64,000 bases of DNA from positions 206,111 to 270,110 of the forward strand of contig MKWL01000002.1 in assembly GCA_001899305.1 (NCBI GenBank), in the 5' to 3' direction. Within the stretch, counting starts at the first letter, position 1. Every line of letters begins with the position of its first letter. Below the pieces are notes generated by a model that made no database searches, had not been told where the DNA came from, and saw nothing but the letters and a program-made list of their open reading frames with translations. This DNA comes from Thiobacillus sp. 0-1251. Lineage in GTDB: Bacteria > Pseudomonadota > Gammaproteobacteria > Burkholderiales > Thiobacillaceae. A program made the translations under genes and the position numbers. Positions 26,623 through 35,084 of the stretch are shown in pieces.

Positions 26623-28139
26623 TGCGCTCCCTTGTTGTCGTCATCGACCGCCGCCGCAGGCTGTCCGTCTGCATCCTCCAGCGGCAAGCGGATACAGAAC
26701 GTGGCCCCATCGCCGGGCGCACTGCGTACGGCGATGCAGCCGCCATGTTCGTCGACGATTTCATACACCACGAACAGCCCCAATCCCATACCGTGGCCAA
26801 CGTCCTTGGTGGTAAAGAACGGATCGAAAATGCGCGGCAGGATGTCCGCTGCGATACCCGGCCCGTTGTCCGCAACGATGATTTCCACCATCTCGCCCTT
26901 CGTCCCGCATCCCTCGCCCAGTGCAGTGCCTGCAGGCGGTTCGCGGGCATTCACGACCTGCGCGGAGATATCGATTCTTCCCTGCGGGCCCAGTCCTTCC
27001 ATGGCATTGCGAATCAGGTTCACGAACACCTGCTGCAGGCGCTGCGCATCGGCCGCCACGCGCAGGTCTTCGGGAATGGACAGGCGCACGACCGATTTGG
27101 CCGACACTTCGCCACGCACGAAACCGACCGTCTGCGCAACCAGCGGCTTGAGCAGGACGCGCTCTTTCCTGAACGCCCGTTCGCGGGAAAAATCGAGCAG
27201 GGAGCGAACGATATGGCGTGCACGCTCGGTCTGCTGATCGATCTGCTCCAGATACATCTTCTGCATCGCCACATCGCAGTCGCCCGCCTCTTCCTGCAGG
27301 ATCTGGCAAGAGGTCGAGATATTCGACAGCGGGTTGTTCAGTTCATGAGCCACGCCGGACAACATGGTGCCGAGCGACGCCAGCCGTTCCGAGCGCATCA
27401 GCGATTTCTGCCGCAGGTCCAGTTCCTTCAACATGTGGTTGAAGGCCGCGATGATGGAAATGATCTCGCGATCGTTCGAAGGCGCCGACAGGCTTTCGTG
27501 CCGGTTGGCGGAAATCGCCGCCACGCTGGCTTCCATCTCCTTCAATGGCCGGACGACCCGCTGCGACAGCGCGCGGCCGATCACCACGATCATGAAGGCC
27601 ATCGTCAGAATGACTCCCAGCAGCAGCGTGCGGAACGAAGCCAGGGTCGTCTGGATCTGGCGTCGCTCCGCCCGTGCCATGTCCTCGGCGATCGCCACCA
27701 GTTCCTGGCCCAATGCACGCACGCGCGGCTCCTGCTCCAGGGACGCCTGATCGGCGGCGGTGAACGCCGACATCCGTTGCTGATACTCGCCGAGGAGTGT
27801 GTTCAGTTCCTGCAGGCGCACCTGCGTGACGATGGCCGAGAAATCGGCCTGGTTGTCTGTCAGCATCGACTGGGCCAGCTTGATATACCCCGCGTTTTCC
27901 TCGAGATCGGCGACCTGGTGATGGAGAAAGTAATTACGCTCGAAACGGCGTATCTCCAGTACGGTGTTGAACAGATCGGTGGCGCGCTGCCCCAGGACCA
28001 CCCGCACCTCCAGCGTACGCAGCTCCCCCACGAAAAACAGGGACGCCACCAGAATGATCGCCGCCACCGCGTAATACCCCAGCGTGATTTTCCCCCGCAG
28101 GGAATGACGCAGCACAGCGCCTCGAATAGCAGGTATCAC
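26619..28139 (-). CDS. Membrane sensor histidine kinase
   Basis: The kinase has two transmembrane helices (LGYYAVAAIILVASLFFVGEL and LLLGVILTMAFMIVVIG) enclosing a periplasmic helical region of about 150 residues, then a HAMP-like segment, HisKA (GVAHELNNPLSNIST with the phospho-accepting His) and HATPase with FVNLIRNAMEGL, VADNGPGI and GHGMGLGLFVVYEIV. The open frame reaches back to 28196, but GTG 28139 has GGAGG 8 bases upstream (28148-28152) and gives a normal N-terminus (506 residues), so it is chosen; ATG 28160 is the alternative. It pairs with the overlapping NtrC-type regulator. The signal is unknown; the long helical sensor resembles four-helix-bundle ligand domains. Confidence 0.9.
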   Translation of the reverse strand: MIPAIRGAVLRHSLRGKITLGYYAVAAIILVASLFFVGELRTLEVRVVLGQRATDLFNTVLEIRRFERNYFLHHQVADLEENAGYIKLAQSMLTDNQADFSAIVTQVRLQELNTLLGEYQQRMSAFTAADQASLEQEPRVRALGQELVAIAEDMARAERRQIQTTLASFRTLLLGVILTMAFMIVVIGRALSQRVVRPLKEMEASVAAISANRHESLSAPSNDREIISIIAAFNHMLKELDLRQKSLMRSERLASLGTMLSGVAHELNNPLSNISTSCQILQEEAGDCDVAMQKMYLEQIDQQTERARHIVRSLLDFSRERAFRKERVLLKPLVAQTVGFVRGEVSAKSVVRLSIPEDLRVAADAQRLQQVFVNLIRNAMEGLGPQGRIDISAQVVNAREPPAGTALGEGCGTKGEMVEIIVADNGPGIAADILPRIFDPFFTTKDVGHGMGLGLFVVYEIVDEHGGCIAVRSAPGDGATFCIRLPLEDADGQPAAAVDDDNKGAQ

Positions 28140-28179
28140 GATTCCATCCTCCAGACGCATCGCCAATACGCCCAGTATA

Positions 28180-28194
28180 GTTGCAATTTGCAAC
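28180..28194. promoter_or_regulatory. Inverted repeat, likely activator site 1
   Basis: GTTGC-AATTT-GCAAC is a perfect inverted repeat (core 5-base arms) between the kinase gene and the sigma-54 promoter. It has the same form as the second site at 28281-28297. The centre is about 175 bases upstream of the promoter's -24 element and 48 bases upstream of the kinase start. Confidence 0.5.
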
Positions 28195-28280
28195 AAATTG
28201 AACCATGTGCAACAGCCGCGTTAGACGATCTATTTTCATATTTAATTACAGCAAGTTAAACGATAACAATCAGGATGGGT

Positions 28281-28297
28281 TGTTGCATTCGGCAACA
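28281..28297. promoter_or_regulatory. Inverted repeat, likely activator site 2
   Basis: TGTTGC-ATTCG-GCAACA is a perfect 6-base inverted repeat with a 5-base spacer, centred about 73 bases upstream of the -24 element. This is a usual distance for enhancer sites bound by NtrC-type activators. A partial copy, TGTGCAACA, occurs at 28206-28214. Confidence 0.55.
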
Positions 28298-28361
28298 TTC
28301 AAGCATGCTGAGCACATGGGCCGGAATAATTTTCTATTTAATAAACAATTGGTTATAAAAA

Positions 28362-28377
28362 TGGCACGCAATATGCA
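28362..28377 (+). promoter_or_regulatory. Sigma-54 (-24/-12) promoter
   Basis: TGGCACG-CAAT-ATGCA matches the consensus TGGCACG-N4-TTGCA at all but one position, with correct GG-to-GC spacing. It lies 40 bases before the small protein gene and next to a gene for a GAFTGA-type activator. It reads toward the small protein and DUF599 genes. Confidence 0.75.
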
Positions 28378-28416
28378 ATAAAAGGAGCGACCTCAACAAC
28401 AAATTGCGAGAAAACC

Positions 28417-28614
28417 ATGAACGTCATGACCCGAATCATCAATGCCCTGGCTTTCGCCAACGTCGGCAACCAGAATGAATTCAATGTCCTGCTGCGTCAG
28501 GTCGAACCGTCATCTACTTCCAAGCTGGATGAGACTCCGTGCGGAGCGGTTTCCGCACGCGCCGACGCGTCCTCCGCTGCGCCGAGCATCCGGCATGCAC
28601 AGAGCGCTCTGTGA
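28417..28614 (+). CDS. Small protein of unknown function downstream of a sigma-54 promoter
   Basis: The 65-residue product has no recognised domain, no signal peptide and one Cys. Its N-terminal half (MTRIINALAFANVGNQNEFNVLLRQ) looks like an amphipathic helix; the rest is rich in Ser and Ala. It is the first ORF after the sigma-54 promoter. AAAGGAG at 28381-28387 is too far from the ATG to serve it, so translation may be weak or the ORF may be part of a leader. The DUF599 gene follows 52 bases downstream. Coding status is plausible but not certain. Confidence 0.45.
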   Translation: MNVMTRIINALAFANVGNQNEFNVLLRQVEPSSTSKLDETPCGAVSARADASSAAPSIRHAQSAL

Positions 28615-28666
28615 GCGCTATCCGCTGTGCAACATGGGCCGATGAATTGACCTGGAAACCGAGAGG

Positions 28667-29410
28667 ATGGAATTGTTAACCGAATTTGAAACCGATATTG
28701 TGGCGCTTGTAATCAGCGTCCTGAGTGTTGTCGCGTACTACCTTTTCCTCAGCATGAAAGTGCGGGAAAACCCCACCTACACGATACATGGCGTGCACGA
28801 GCTCGCGCGCCGCTTGTGGGTAGCCAACATCATGCGCAATCCCGCCCAGGGCATCATGGGCGTGCAAACGCTGCGTAACTGGATCATGGGCTCGACATTG
28901 ATGGCCTCCACTGCTGCCATCCTGATCATCGGTACGCTCACGCTCTCCGGTCAGGCCGAGAGCATTACGCGTAGCTGGCATGTGCTCAGCATGACCAGCA
29001 GTCATGCAGCCGAATTGTGGATCGTCAAGGTCATGGCCCTGCTAATCACCTTCATCGTGGCGTTCTTTGCCTTTGCCATGTCGGTACGCCTGGCCAACCA
29101 CGTGGTGTTCATGATCAACGTGCCGGAATTCGAAGCACATCACAATCTGTCGCCGGAATCCGTGGCTCGCCGTCTACATCGTTCCGGCACCATGTTTTCG
29201 ATCGGCATGCGCGCCTTCCTGTTTGCCATCCCGCTGGTGTTCTGGCTGTTCGGGCCTTATTTCCTGGTGGCAGCGTCGATCGGCCTGATCATTGCGCTCT
29301 ACCGCCTCGACCGCAGTGAATCCGAAGGCGTCATGGATGTCGGCCCCTCGGAAAAGCAAAAGCAGCAGAACGCGCCGGTCGTGTCCATACAGGCCAAGTA
29401 CGCCAAGTAA
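28667..29410 (+). CDS. DUF599 family membrane protein
   Basis: The 247-residue protein has about four transmembrane helices (ALVISVLSVVAYYLFLSMKV, STLMASTAAILIIGTLTLSG, VMALLITFIVAFFAFAMSV, and AFLFAIPLVFWLFGPYFLVAASIGLIIALY) and the DUF599 pattern, including GVQTLRNWIMGSTLMAST and VRLANHVVFMINVPE. GAGAGG lies shortly before the ATG. It is the likely main target of the sigma-54 promoter at 28362 and so of the adjacent two-component system. The function of DUF599 is not established. Confidence 0.8.
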   Translation: MELLTEFETDIVALVISVLSVVAYYLFLSMKVRENPTYTIHGVHELARRLWVANIMRNPAQGIMGVQTLRNWIMGSTLMASTAAILIIGTLTLSGQAESITRSWHVLSMTSSHAAELWIVKVMALLITFIVAFFAFAMSVRLANHVVFMINVPEFEAHHNLSPESVARRLHRSGTMFSIGMRAFLFAIPLVFWLFGPYFLVAASIGLIIALYRLDRSESEGVMDVGPSEKQKQQNAPVVSIQAKYAK

Positions 29411-29431
29411 ATCCCCGGTAAATGACAGGTA

Positions 29432-29459
29432 CAGGTGTGGTTCTTGTGAACCGCACCTG
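29432..29459. terminator. Hairpin between convergent genes
   Basis: CAGGTGTGGTTC and GAACCGCACCTG form a 12-base stem (one G-T pair) with a 4-base loop between the DUF599 gene and the convergent RlhA-like gene. No T-run follows on either strand, so a terminator role is only probable from position. Confidence 0.4.
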
Positions 29460-29482
29460 CCGTACCCTCACGACGCGACCGA

Positions 29483-31456
29483 CTATGCTCTGGGATGCGC
29501 CTTGTAGAACGTCAACGGCGCACTGTTTTTCACAACCGCCGGCTTCAGCTTCCCTACCACATGCATTTCGCACGGCTTGCAATCGAAGCGTAGCGTGAGC
29601 TTCTCGCTGCCGTTGATCAGCGTCAGCGGCGCGGCGCGTACCGTACCCTGCACGCCGGTGACTCCTTTGGCCTGCTTGGGGCAGAGCGAGAGTGAATAGC
29701 GCACGCAGTGCTTGGTGATCATCAACGAGACTTCACCAGACTCCTCGTGGCTTTCGTAGGCTGCGGCAATGACGTGCACGCCGTGCTTTGCGTAGAAATC
29801 GCGCGCCTTGTGATTGTAGACATTGGCCAGATAGGTGAGCGTGTCTTCAGGATAGGCTACGGGCGGCTCGACCGGCTGCATACGCGGCGGGCGCGTATAG
29901 GCCGCAGCACGCGCCGTTTCCAGTGCGGCGACCGCATCGCGACGCAAGGCATTGACGAAAGAAGCCGGAATGAACCAGGACTGCGTCAATTCAAGCGCAA
30001 CCCCCATGGCGGCAAAGGACGTAGTGCCGAGCTTGCCGAGATGCGCGCACAACGTGGCCTCGGCCTTGGCGGTGTCGTTGGCCGCTTCCCTGGGATGCGC
30101 GGCGGCCGCTACGGCGCAGTGGCCATCTTCATCGGTCAGGGTGAGCGAGAACCCCGCTTCGGTTTCGCCCAGGCGCATCCACACACCGATACGACGATCG
30201 CTGGATGCCTTGTCCAGCATGCGTATCCAGTTCATATCGCGATTGCGGTTGACCGGCGTGCCGGCGCGCAAGTCCTTGAAACCCGCCATGGGATCTTTTG
30301 GGAACACTCGCCACACGCCCTCGCCCAATTTCTCGGCACGGTTGATCGCAAGCCCGGCCAGATCTTTCTGCAGCGTGTAGTAGCAGAGGCCGTCACCGTT
30401 GTTGAGTACGGTATCGGGCATATCGGTCTCCAGTTCCACCCATTTGTCGCCAAGCTTGCGCACATGGCCGATCGGCAAACCGGGATTTTTCGGCGTGTCG
30501 AATGCACCGATATCGTCCTTGCGTCCGCCGACGAAATAATCGGTGAATTCGCGGTTGAAATTCTGGTTGGGGTCGGGCGTGAAGCTGAACGTGGTGCGGC
30601 CGGATGACGCGCGTGCGAATTCCGGGCGGCGCGAGAGGATCTCGTCGAGCAATGTCCGGTAATGGGCCGTGATGTTCTTCACGTAGCCCATGTCCTTGTA
30701 GCGGCCCTCGATCTTGAAGCTGCGGATACCAGCATCGATCAGCGCTTCGAGGTTGTCGCTCTGATTGTTGTCCTTCATCGACAACACGTGCTTGTCGTGG
30801 GCGACGATACGGCCTTCCATGTCGGTGACCTGGTACGGCAGGCGGCAGGCCTGCGAACAGTCGCCACGATTGGCGCTGCGCCCGGTGTGGGCATGGCTGA
30901 TGTAGCACTGGCCGCTGTAGGCAACGCACAGCGCACCGTGGACGAAGAATTCCAGCGTGCAATGCGCAGGGTCGGTCGCGGCGCGGATCGCGGCGATCTG
31001 CTTGAGGTCGAGCTCGCGCGCCAGCACGATCTGGCTCAATCCGACGTCCTGCAGGAAGCGGGCCTTCTCGGGCGTGCGGATATCGGTCTGGGTACTGGCA
31101 TGCAACTGGATCGGCGGCAGGTCGAGCTCCAGCAGGCCCATGTCCTGGATGATCAGCGCGTCGACGCCGGCCTCGTAAAGCTGCCGGATTTGTTGCCGGG
31201 CCGGCTCCAGTTCGTCGTCGCGCAGGATGGTATTGAGCGTGACGAACACGCGCGCATTGAAGCGATGCGCATGCGCCGCCAGCCTGGCGATCTCGGCGAT
31301 CTCGTTGGAAGCGGCCGCACGCGCACCGAACGACGGCCCGCCGATATATACCGCATCGGCGCCGTGGTTGACGGCTTCGATGCCGATATTGGCGTCGCGT
31401 GCGGGCGCGAGCAGTTCGAGTTGATGGGGTTCCACGGGCGGCGTTCCGGACAGCAA
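29483..31456 (-). CDS. rlhA: U32-family protein, probable 23S rRNA C2501 hydroxylase RlhA
   Basis: The 657-residue product has the peptidase-U32 domain (ELLAPARDANIGIEAVNHGADAVYIGG, GALCVAYSGQCYISHAHTGRSANRGDCSQACR, FKIEGRYKDMGYV) followed by a long C-terminal extension with further Cys (FDCKPCEMHV). The length and layout match E. coli RlhA (YdcP), which hydroxylates C2501 of 23S rRNA with an iron-sulfur-dependent, prephenate-requiring mechanism. U32 paralogues include TrhP and UbiU/V, but those are shorter. The start is TTG 31456 or GTG 31435. It follows yceI by 13 bases. Confidence 0.7.
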   Translation of the reverse strand: MLSGTPPVEPHQLELLAPARDANIGIEAVNHGADAVYIGGPSFGARAAASNEIAEIARLAAHAHRFNARVFVTLNTILRDDELEPARQQIRQLYEAGVDALIIQDMGLLELDLPPIQLHASTQTDIRTPEKARFLQDVGLSQIVLARELDLKQIAAIRAATDPAHCTLEFFVHGALCVAYSGQCYISHAHTGRSANRGDCSQACRLPYQVTDMEGRIVAHDKHVLSMKDNNQSDNLEALIDAGIRSFKIEGRYKDMGYVKNITAHYRTLLDEILSRRPEFARASSGRTTFSFTPDPNQNFNREFTDYFVGGRKDDIGAFDTPKNPGLPIGHVRKLGDKWVELETDMPDTVLNNGDGLCYYTLQKDLAGLAINRAEKLGEGVWRVFPKDPMAGFKDLRAGTPVNRNRDMNWIRMLDKASSDRRIGVWMRLGETEAGFSLTLTDEDGHCAVAAAAHPREAANDTAKAEATLCAHLGKLGTTSFAAMGVALELTQSWFIPASFVNALRRDAVAALETARAAAYTRPPRMQPVEPPVAYPEDTLTYLANVYNHKARDFYAKHGVHVIAAAYESHEESGEVSLMITKHCVRYSLSLCPKQAKGVTGVQGTVRAAPLTLINGSEKLTLRFDCKPCEMHVVGKLKPAVVKNSAPLTFYKAHPRA

Positions 31457-31469
31457 AACGCCATTTTAC

Positions 31470-32072
31470 TTACTTGGCGGGGTCGCGGCTCGCCAACTGC
31501 AGATAGGATTGCGCCTTGACTGCCTTGAAGGCCAGGTTCAGCGTGATGTCGTTGCCAACGAGGAAGGCGTACTTGCCCATGTTGAAGTCCGAGCGCCTGA
31601 GTGTGAGGGTCGCATTGGCGCCGCAGGTCTCTACCCGAGAATCGGGATCCTGCATGCACTGAAAATGCGTCACGGCAAGCGTCACCGGCCGGGTCACCCC
31701 CTTGATCGTGAGATCGCCCGACAGACTCGACTGCTCGCCGTTCAGGTTCATCTTGCCGGATTTGAAGGTAATGACCGGATAGTTGGCGGCATCGAAGAAA
31801 TCCGCCGCTTTCATTTGCGCATCCAGCAAAGCCTGGCCGGTGTTGACCGAAGCGGCGTCGATGCTTACCTCGGCCGACCCTGACTGGCTGTCGCGATCGA
31901 ACACCACCGTGCCGCTGATCTTTTCGAAGCGATTGGTCTGGCTCGAGAGCCCCAGATAGCGATAACTGAACTGCGAGGACGTGCGGCTGCTGTCGATCAC
32001 ATAGGTTTCGGGTGCAGCCAAGGCTGAAGTTGCACTGGCAACAAGCGCGGTCAACAAGACAAAACGTTTCAT
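31470..32072 (-). CDS. YceI-like periplasmic lipid-binding protein
   Basis: The 200-residue product has a signal peptide (MKRFVLLTALVASATSALA) and the YceI lipocalin-like fold: YVIDSSRTSSQFSYRYLGL, KISGTVVFDRDSQSGSAEVSIDAASVNTG, DFFDAANYPVITFKSGKM and the C-terminal VGNDITLNLAFKAVKA. YceI proteins bind isoprenoid or lipid ligands in the periplasm and often pair with cytochrome b561, as here (cybB-like gene 386 bases upstream on the same strand). The rlhA-like gene follows. Confidence 0.9.
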   Translation of the reverse strand: MKRFVLLTALVASATSALAAPETYVIDSSRTSSQFSYRYLGLSSQTNRFEKISGTVVFDRDSQSGSAEVSIDAASVNTGQALLDAQMKAADFFDAANYPVITFKSGKMNLNGEQSSLSGDLTIKGVTRPVTLAVTHFQCMQDPDSRVETCGANATLTLRRSDFNMGKYAFLVGNDITLNLAFKAVKAQSYLQLASRDPAK

Positions 32073-32458
32073 AGATGCTCCTGCGAAAGGTGAACATCGG
32101 GATCCATTTGCCCGGCGGTCATGCCGCCCGACCGCTCCCGGTCATCGTTTCCTTCGGGAGCCTCGCAGGTGTTGCAACGCGTGTGCCCGCTGCCGGGCGC
32201 TGAAGTCGATCAAATTAAAGTCAACAAAATTAATATGTTGTGCTTTTACGCTCCATACGGATTCGCCGCGAATGGCCTCCAAATGACGGAAATTCCACAC
32301 GCAACGTCGAACCGGGGACAACACCGAGCCCCGCATGGGAACGCGCAGGCCCTTCAAGATGGAGGTTGGGAATAGGCAATCTGCCGACGGCAGGCCTGGT
32401 GCATGCGTGGCCGGCGCCACGCATGCACATCAAGTGGAACGATGCACAGGTTTGTCGC
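32073..32458. other. Intergenic region upstream of yceI
   Basis: These 386 bases hold no supported gene. An AT-rich patch at 32213-32250 (AAATTAAAGTC and AAAATTAATATG segments) is a possible promoter for yceI. The ORFs on either strand have no recognisable motifs. Confidence 0.45.
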
Positions 32459-32998
32459 TTAAGTCTTGTTCCAGCCCATGCGCTGCAAGAACGGCTGGCG
32501 TTCGATGAAGTGGTGCTGGAGAGCGCCGGCCACATGCAGGACGACCAGGGCAAGCAGGGTGTAATTCAGCGTTTCGTGCACTTCCTCGAGCAGATGACCC
32601 AAGGCCTTGTCCTTGCCGATCAGGTCAGGCAACGGCAGTACGCCGAACCACACCGTCTGCACGCCCTTGGCAGAGCTCATCAGCCAGCCCGAAATCGGAA
32701 TCACCAGAATCAGCAAATACAGCAGGCCATGCGCGACGACACTCGCACGGCGCTGCCAACCGGCGACGCTGGCAGGCAGCGGGGGCGGCGTATGCGTCAG
32801 CCGCCACACCACCCGCAGTCCCGCCAGCATGAACACGGTGACGCCGATCCACTTGTGGTAGCTGAAGAGCTTGAGTTTCTCGGGCGACAAGGGCAGGTCG
32901 GCCATGTACAGCCCGAGCGGGAACGCCACGAAAATCAGCAGGGCAACCAGCCAGTGCAGCACGATCGCGGGGGTGGAATAACGCATTGCGGAAGTCAT
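32459..32998 (-). CDS. Cytochrome b561
   Basis: The 179-residue membrane protein has four helices and His residues in the b561 pattern: IVLHWLVALLIFVAFPLGLYM, FSYHKWIGVTVFMLAGLRVVWRL, VVAHGLLYLLILVIPISGWLM and HETLNYTLLALVVLHVAGALQHHF. It transfers electrons across the inner membrane using two b-haems, probably from quinol to a periplasmic acceptor. It is upstream of yceI on the same strand, and the two families often occur together (in some organisms fused). Confidence 0.9.
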   Translation of the reverse strand: MTSAMRYSTPAIVLHWLVALLIFVAFPLGLYMADLPLSPEKLKLFSYHKWIGVTVFMLAGLRVVWRLTHTPPPLPASVAGWQRRASVVAHGLLYLLILVIPISGWLMSSAKGVQTVWFGVLPLPDLIGKDKALGHLLEEVHETLNYTLLALVVLHVAGALQHHFIERQPFLQRMGWNKT

Positions 32999-33179
32999 GC
33001 AATCTCCATGTTTGAAACCATTCAGAGGGGAAAAGCGGCCGACAGAATGTGGAGTCCGGTCAGCCAGGCAACGAAAAGAATCCTACTCGGTTTCCGCGAT
33101 TGCGGGGCGTCGCCGAATACGGATCAAACCGAGACAGGGCCATGTAAAAACGTATGGCCGATTGTGCGGGGACGGTGCA

Positions 33180-33638
33180 TCAATCAGTTTTTCCCCAGCG
33201 CATGGCCGCTGCATCGTCGCTGGCGCGCGCCTCAACCCAGCGTTCGCCCTCCGGAGTCTCTTCCTTCTTCCAGAACGGCGCACGGGTTTTCAGATAATCC
33301 ATGATGAATTCACAGGCGGCAAACGCCTCGCCGCGATGGCTGCCCGCCACGGCAACCAGCACGATGGGGTCGCCAGGCAGCAACCGGCCCACCCGATGGA
33401 TCAGCGTGACGTCGAGCAGAGTCCAGCGCGATTGCGCTTCCTCGACCAGCGCGGCCAGCGCCTTCTCGGTCATGCCCGGATAGTGTTCCAGCGTCATCGC
33501 GGCGACACCGCTGCCGTCGTTCATGTCACGTGCCAGGCCGACGAAGCTGGCGATGGCGCCGATGTCGGAGCGGCCGCGTCGCATGGCGTCGACTTCCGCG
33601 CCCAACTCGAAAGCCGCGTTCTGGACCACTATCTTCAT
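33180..33638 (-). CDS. moaE: Molybdopterin synthase catalytic subunit MoaE
   Basis: The 152-residue protein matches MoaE: GAIASFVGLARD, LEHYPGMTEKALAALVEEA, IHRVGRLLPGDPIVLVAVAGSHRGEAFAACEFIMDYLKTRAPFWKKE with the conserved Arg and Lys of the active site. With MoaD it inserts two sulfurs into cyclic pyranopterin monophosphate to form molybdopterin. It is last in the mobB-moeA-moaD-moaE operon, starting 4 bases after moaD. A hairpin-forming GGCCAT/ATGGCC pair lies downstream (33138-33159). Confidence 0.95.
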   Translation of the reverse strand: MKIVVQNAAFELGAEVDAMRRGRSDIGAIASFVGLARDMNDGSGVAAMTLEHYPGMTEKALAALVEEAQSRWTLLDVTLIHRVGRLLPGDPIVLVAVAGSHRGEAFAACEFIMDYLKTRAPFWKKEETPEGERWVEARASDDAAAMRWGKTD

Positions 33639-33642
33639 CGTT

Positions 33643-33894
33643 TCAGCCTCCGGTGACCGGCGGGAAAATCGCGACTTCGGCGTTCTCGCTCAAGGCTGCA
33701 TCGAGCGCGACGATGTCCTGATTGACCGCCACCCGGTATGCCCGGTCCGCGGCCAGTTCTTCCGCCCACACGCCACCGCGGGCCTGCAACTGGGCAACCA
33801 GATCGGCGACGGTGCTGCCGGCGCAATCCAGCGTTTCCTCCGCGCATCCGAGGCGCTCGCGCAGGCGGGCAAAATAGAGCACGCGCAGTTTCAT
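33643..33894 (-). CDS. moaD: Molybdopterin synthase sulfur-carrier subunit MoaD
   Basis: The 83-residue ubiquitin-like protein starts MKLRVLYFARLRERLG and ends in PPVTGG, the C-terminal Gly-Gly that is thiocarboxylated. It supplies sulfur to MoaE. The start at 33894 is chosen over the longer frame because homologues begin with MKLRVLYFA and it overlaps the moeA stop by 4 bases. It is translationally coupled with moeA and moaE. Confidence 0.9.
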   Translation of the reverse strand: MKLRVLYFARLRERLGCAEETLDCAGSTVADLVAQLQARGGVWAEELAADRAYRVAVNQDIVALDAALSENAEVAIFPPVTGG

Positions 33895-35084
33895 GCCAGC
33901 AGTTCCGCAAGGGGAATGAAGCGTACCCAGTCGCCCGGTTGCACCGTCTGGCCGATCTCGATATCGACGAGCCCATCGGCCCACGCACACGATGTCAGCA
34001 CACCCGAACTCTGGTTGGGATAGATTGCCGCGCGACCGTTTTCCTGCATGCGGGCGCGCAGGAATTCGCGCCGCACGCCGGGCTTGGTCCAGGCAAAATC
34101 CGCCTTGACCGGAAACGCCCGATACAGCACATCGCGAACCCCCATGCGCTTCAAGAGGAACGGCCGCACGAACAGGCAGAAGGTAACGAAGGCCGACACC
34201 GGATTGCCCGGCAGGCCGATGAAGTCGGCCTCATCCACGCGCCCGTAGACAAGCGGCTTGCCGGGTTTCATTGCGACTTTCCACATTTCGACGCGTCCCA
34301 GTTTTTCGACTGCTGCCTTCACGTAATCGGCCTCGCCCACCGACACCCCGCCACTGGTGATGACGACGTCGGCCACGCTGGCGGCACCGGCCAGCGCAGC
34401 CTCGGTCGCTTCCAGCGAGTCGGGCACGATGCCGAGATCGATCAGTTCGCAGCCGAGGCCGTTCACCAGCCCGGTCAGGGTATATCGGTTGGAATTGTAG
34501 ATCTGGCCCGGTCCCAGGGACGTGCCCGGCGTCACCAGTTCGTCGCCGGTGAAGAAGCACGCGACCTTCAGCCGCCGGAACACCGGCAACTCGGCCAGTC
34601 CGACCGACGCCGCGAGCCCCATCTCGGCCGCACCGATGCGGGTGCCAGCGTCGAGCACCTGCGCGCCGGTTTCGATGTCCTCGCCGGCACGGCGGACATT
34701 CTCGCCCCGCCGGGGCAATGCGTTGATCACGACGCCATCTCCTTCGGCGTAACAGTATTCCTGCATCAGCACGGCATCGGCACCTGGCGGGATCGGCGCG
34801 CCGGTAAAGATGCGCGCAGCGGTGCCCGGCTGCAGGGACTCGCCCACCGCACCGGCAAGAATGCGCTGCGAAACCGGCAGTCGGGTGCCGGCCGCCGCCA
34901 CATCGGCAACGCGTACGGCATAGCCGTCCATCGCGCTGTTGTCGAGCGGCGGCACAGTGATGGCGGAAGTCTGCGGTGTGGCCAGTACGCGACCGAGCGC
35001 AGCAGTCACTGCAACCGTTTCGGTTTCGCGTGCGCTGCGTGCGCGTTCAAGCAGGGCATCAAGCAGTTGGTTGGCTGTGAGCAT
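33891..35084 (-). CDS. moeA: Molybdopterin molybdotransferase MoeA
   Basis: The 397-residue product has the MoeA domains: PPLDNSAMDGYAV near the N-terminus, GAVGESLQPGTAARIFTGAPIPPGADAVLMQE, the molybdopterin-binding TSGGVSVGEADYVK (MoCF domain) and GLPGNPVSAFVTFCLFVRPFL, then a C-terminal beta domain. It inserts molybdate into adenylated molybdopterin. The start overlaps the end of mobB by 26 bases, and it overlaps moaD by 4. Confidence 0.95.
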   Translation of the reverse strand: MLTANQLLDALLERARSARETETVAVTAALGRVLATPQTSAITVPPLDNSAMDGYAVRVADVAAAGTRLPVSQRILAGAVGESLQPGTAARIFTGAPIPPGADAVLMQEYCYAEGDGVVINALPRRGENVRRAGEDIETGAQVLDAGTRIGAAEMGLAASVGLAELPVFRRLKVACFFTGDELVTPGTSLGPGQIYNSNRYTLTGLVNGLGCELIDLGIVPDSLEATEAALAGAASVADVVITSGGVSVGEADYVKAAVEKLGRVEMWKVAMKPGKPLVYGRVDEADFIGLPGNPVSAFVTFCLFVRPFLLKRMGVRDVLYRAFPVKADFAWTKPGVRREFLRARMQENGRAAIYPNQSSGVLTSCAWADGLVDIEIGQTVQPGDWVRFIPLAELLA

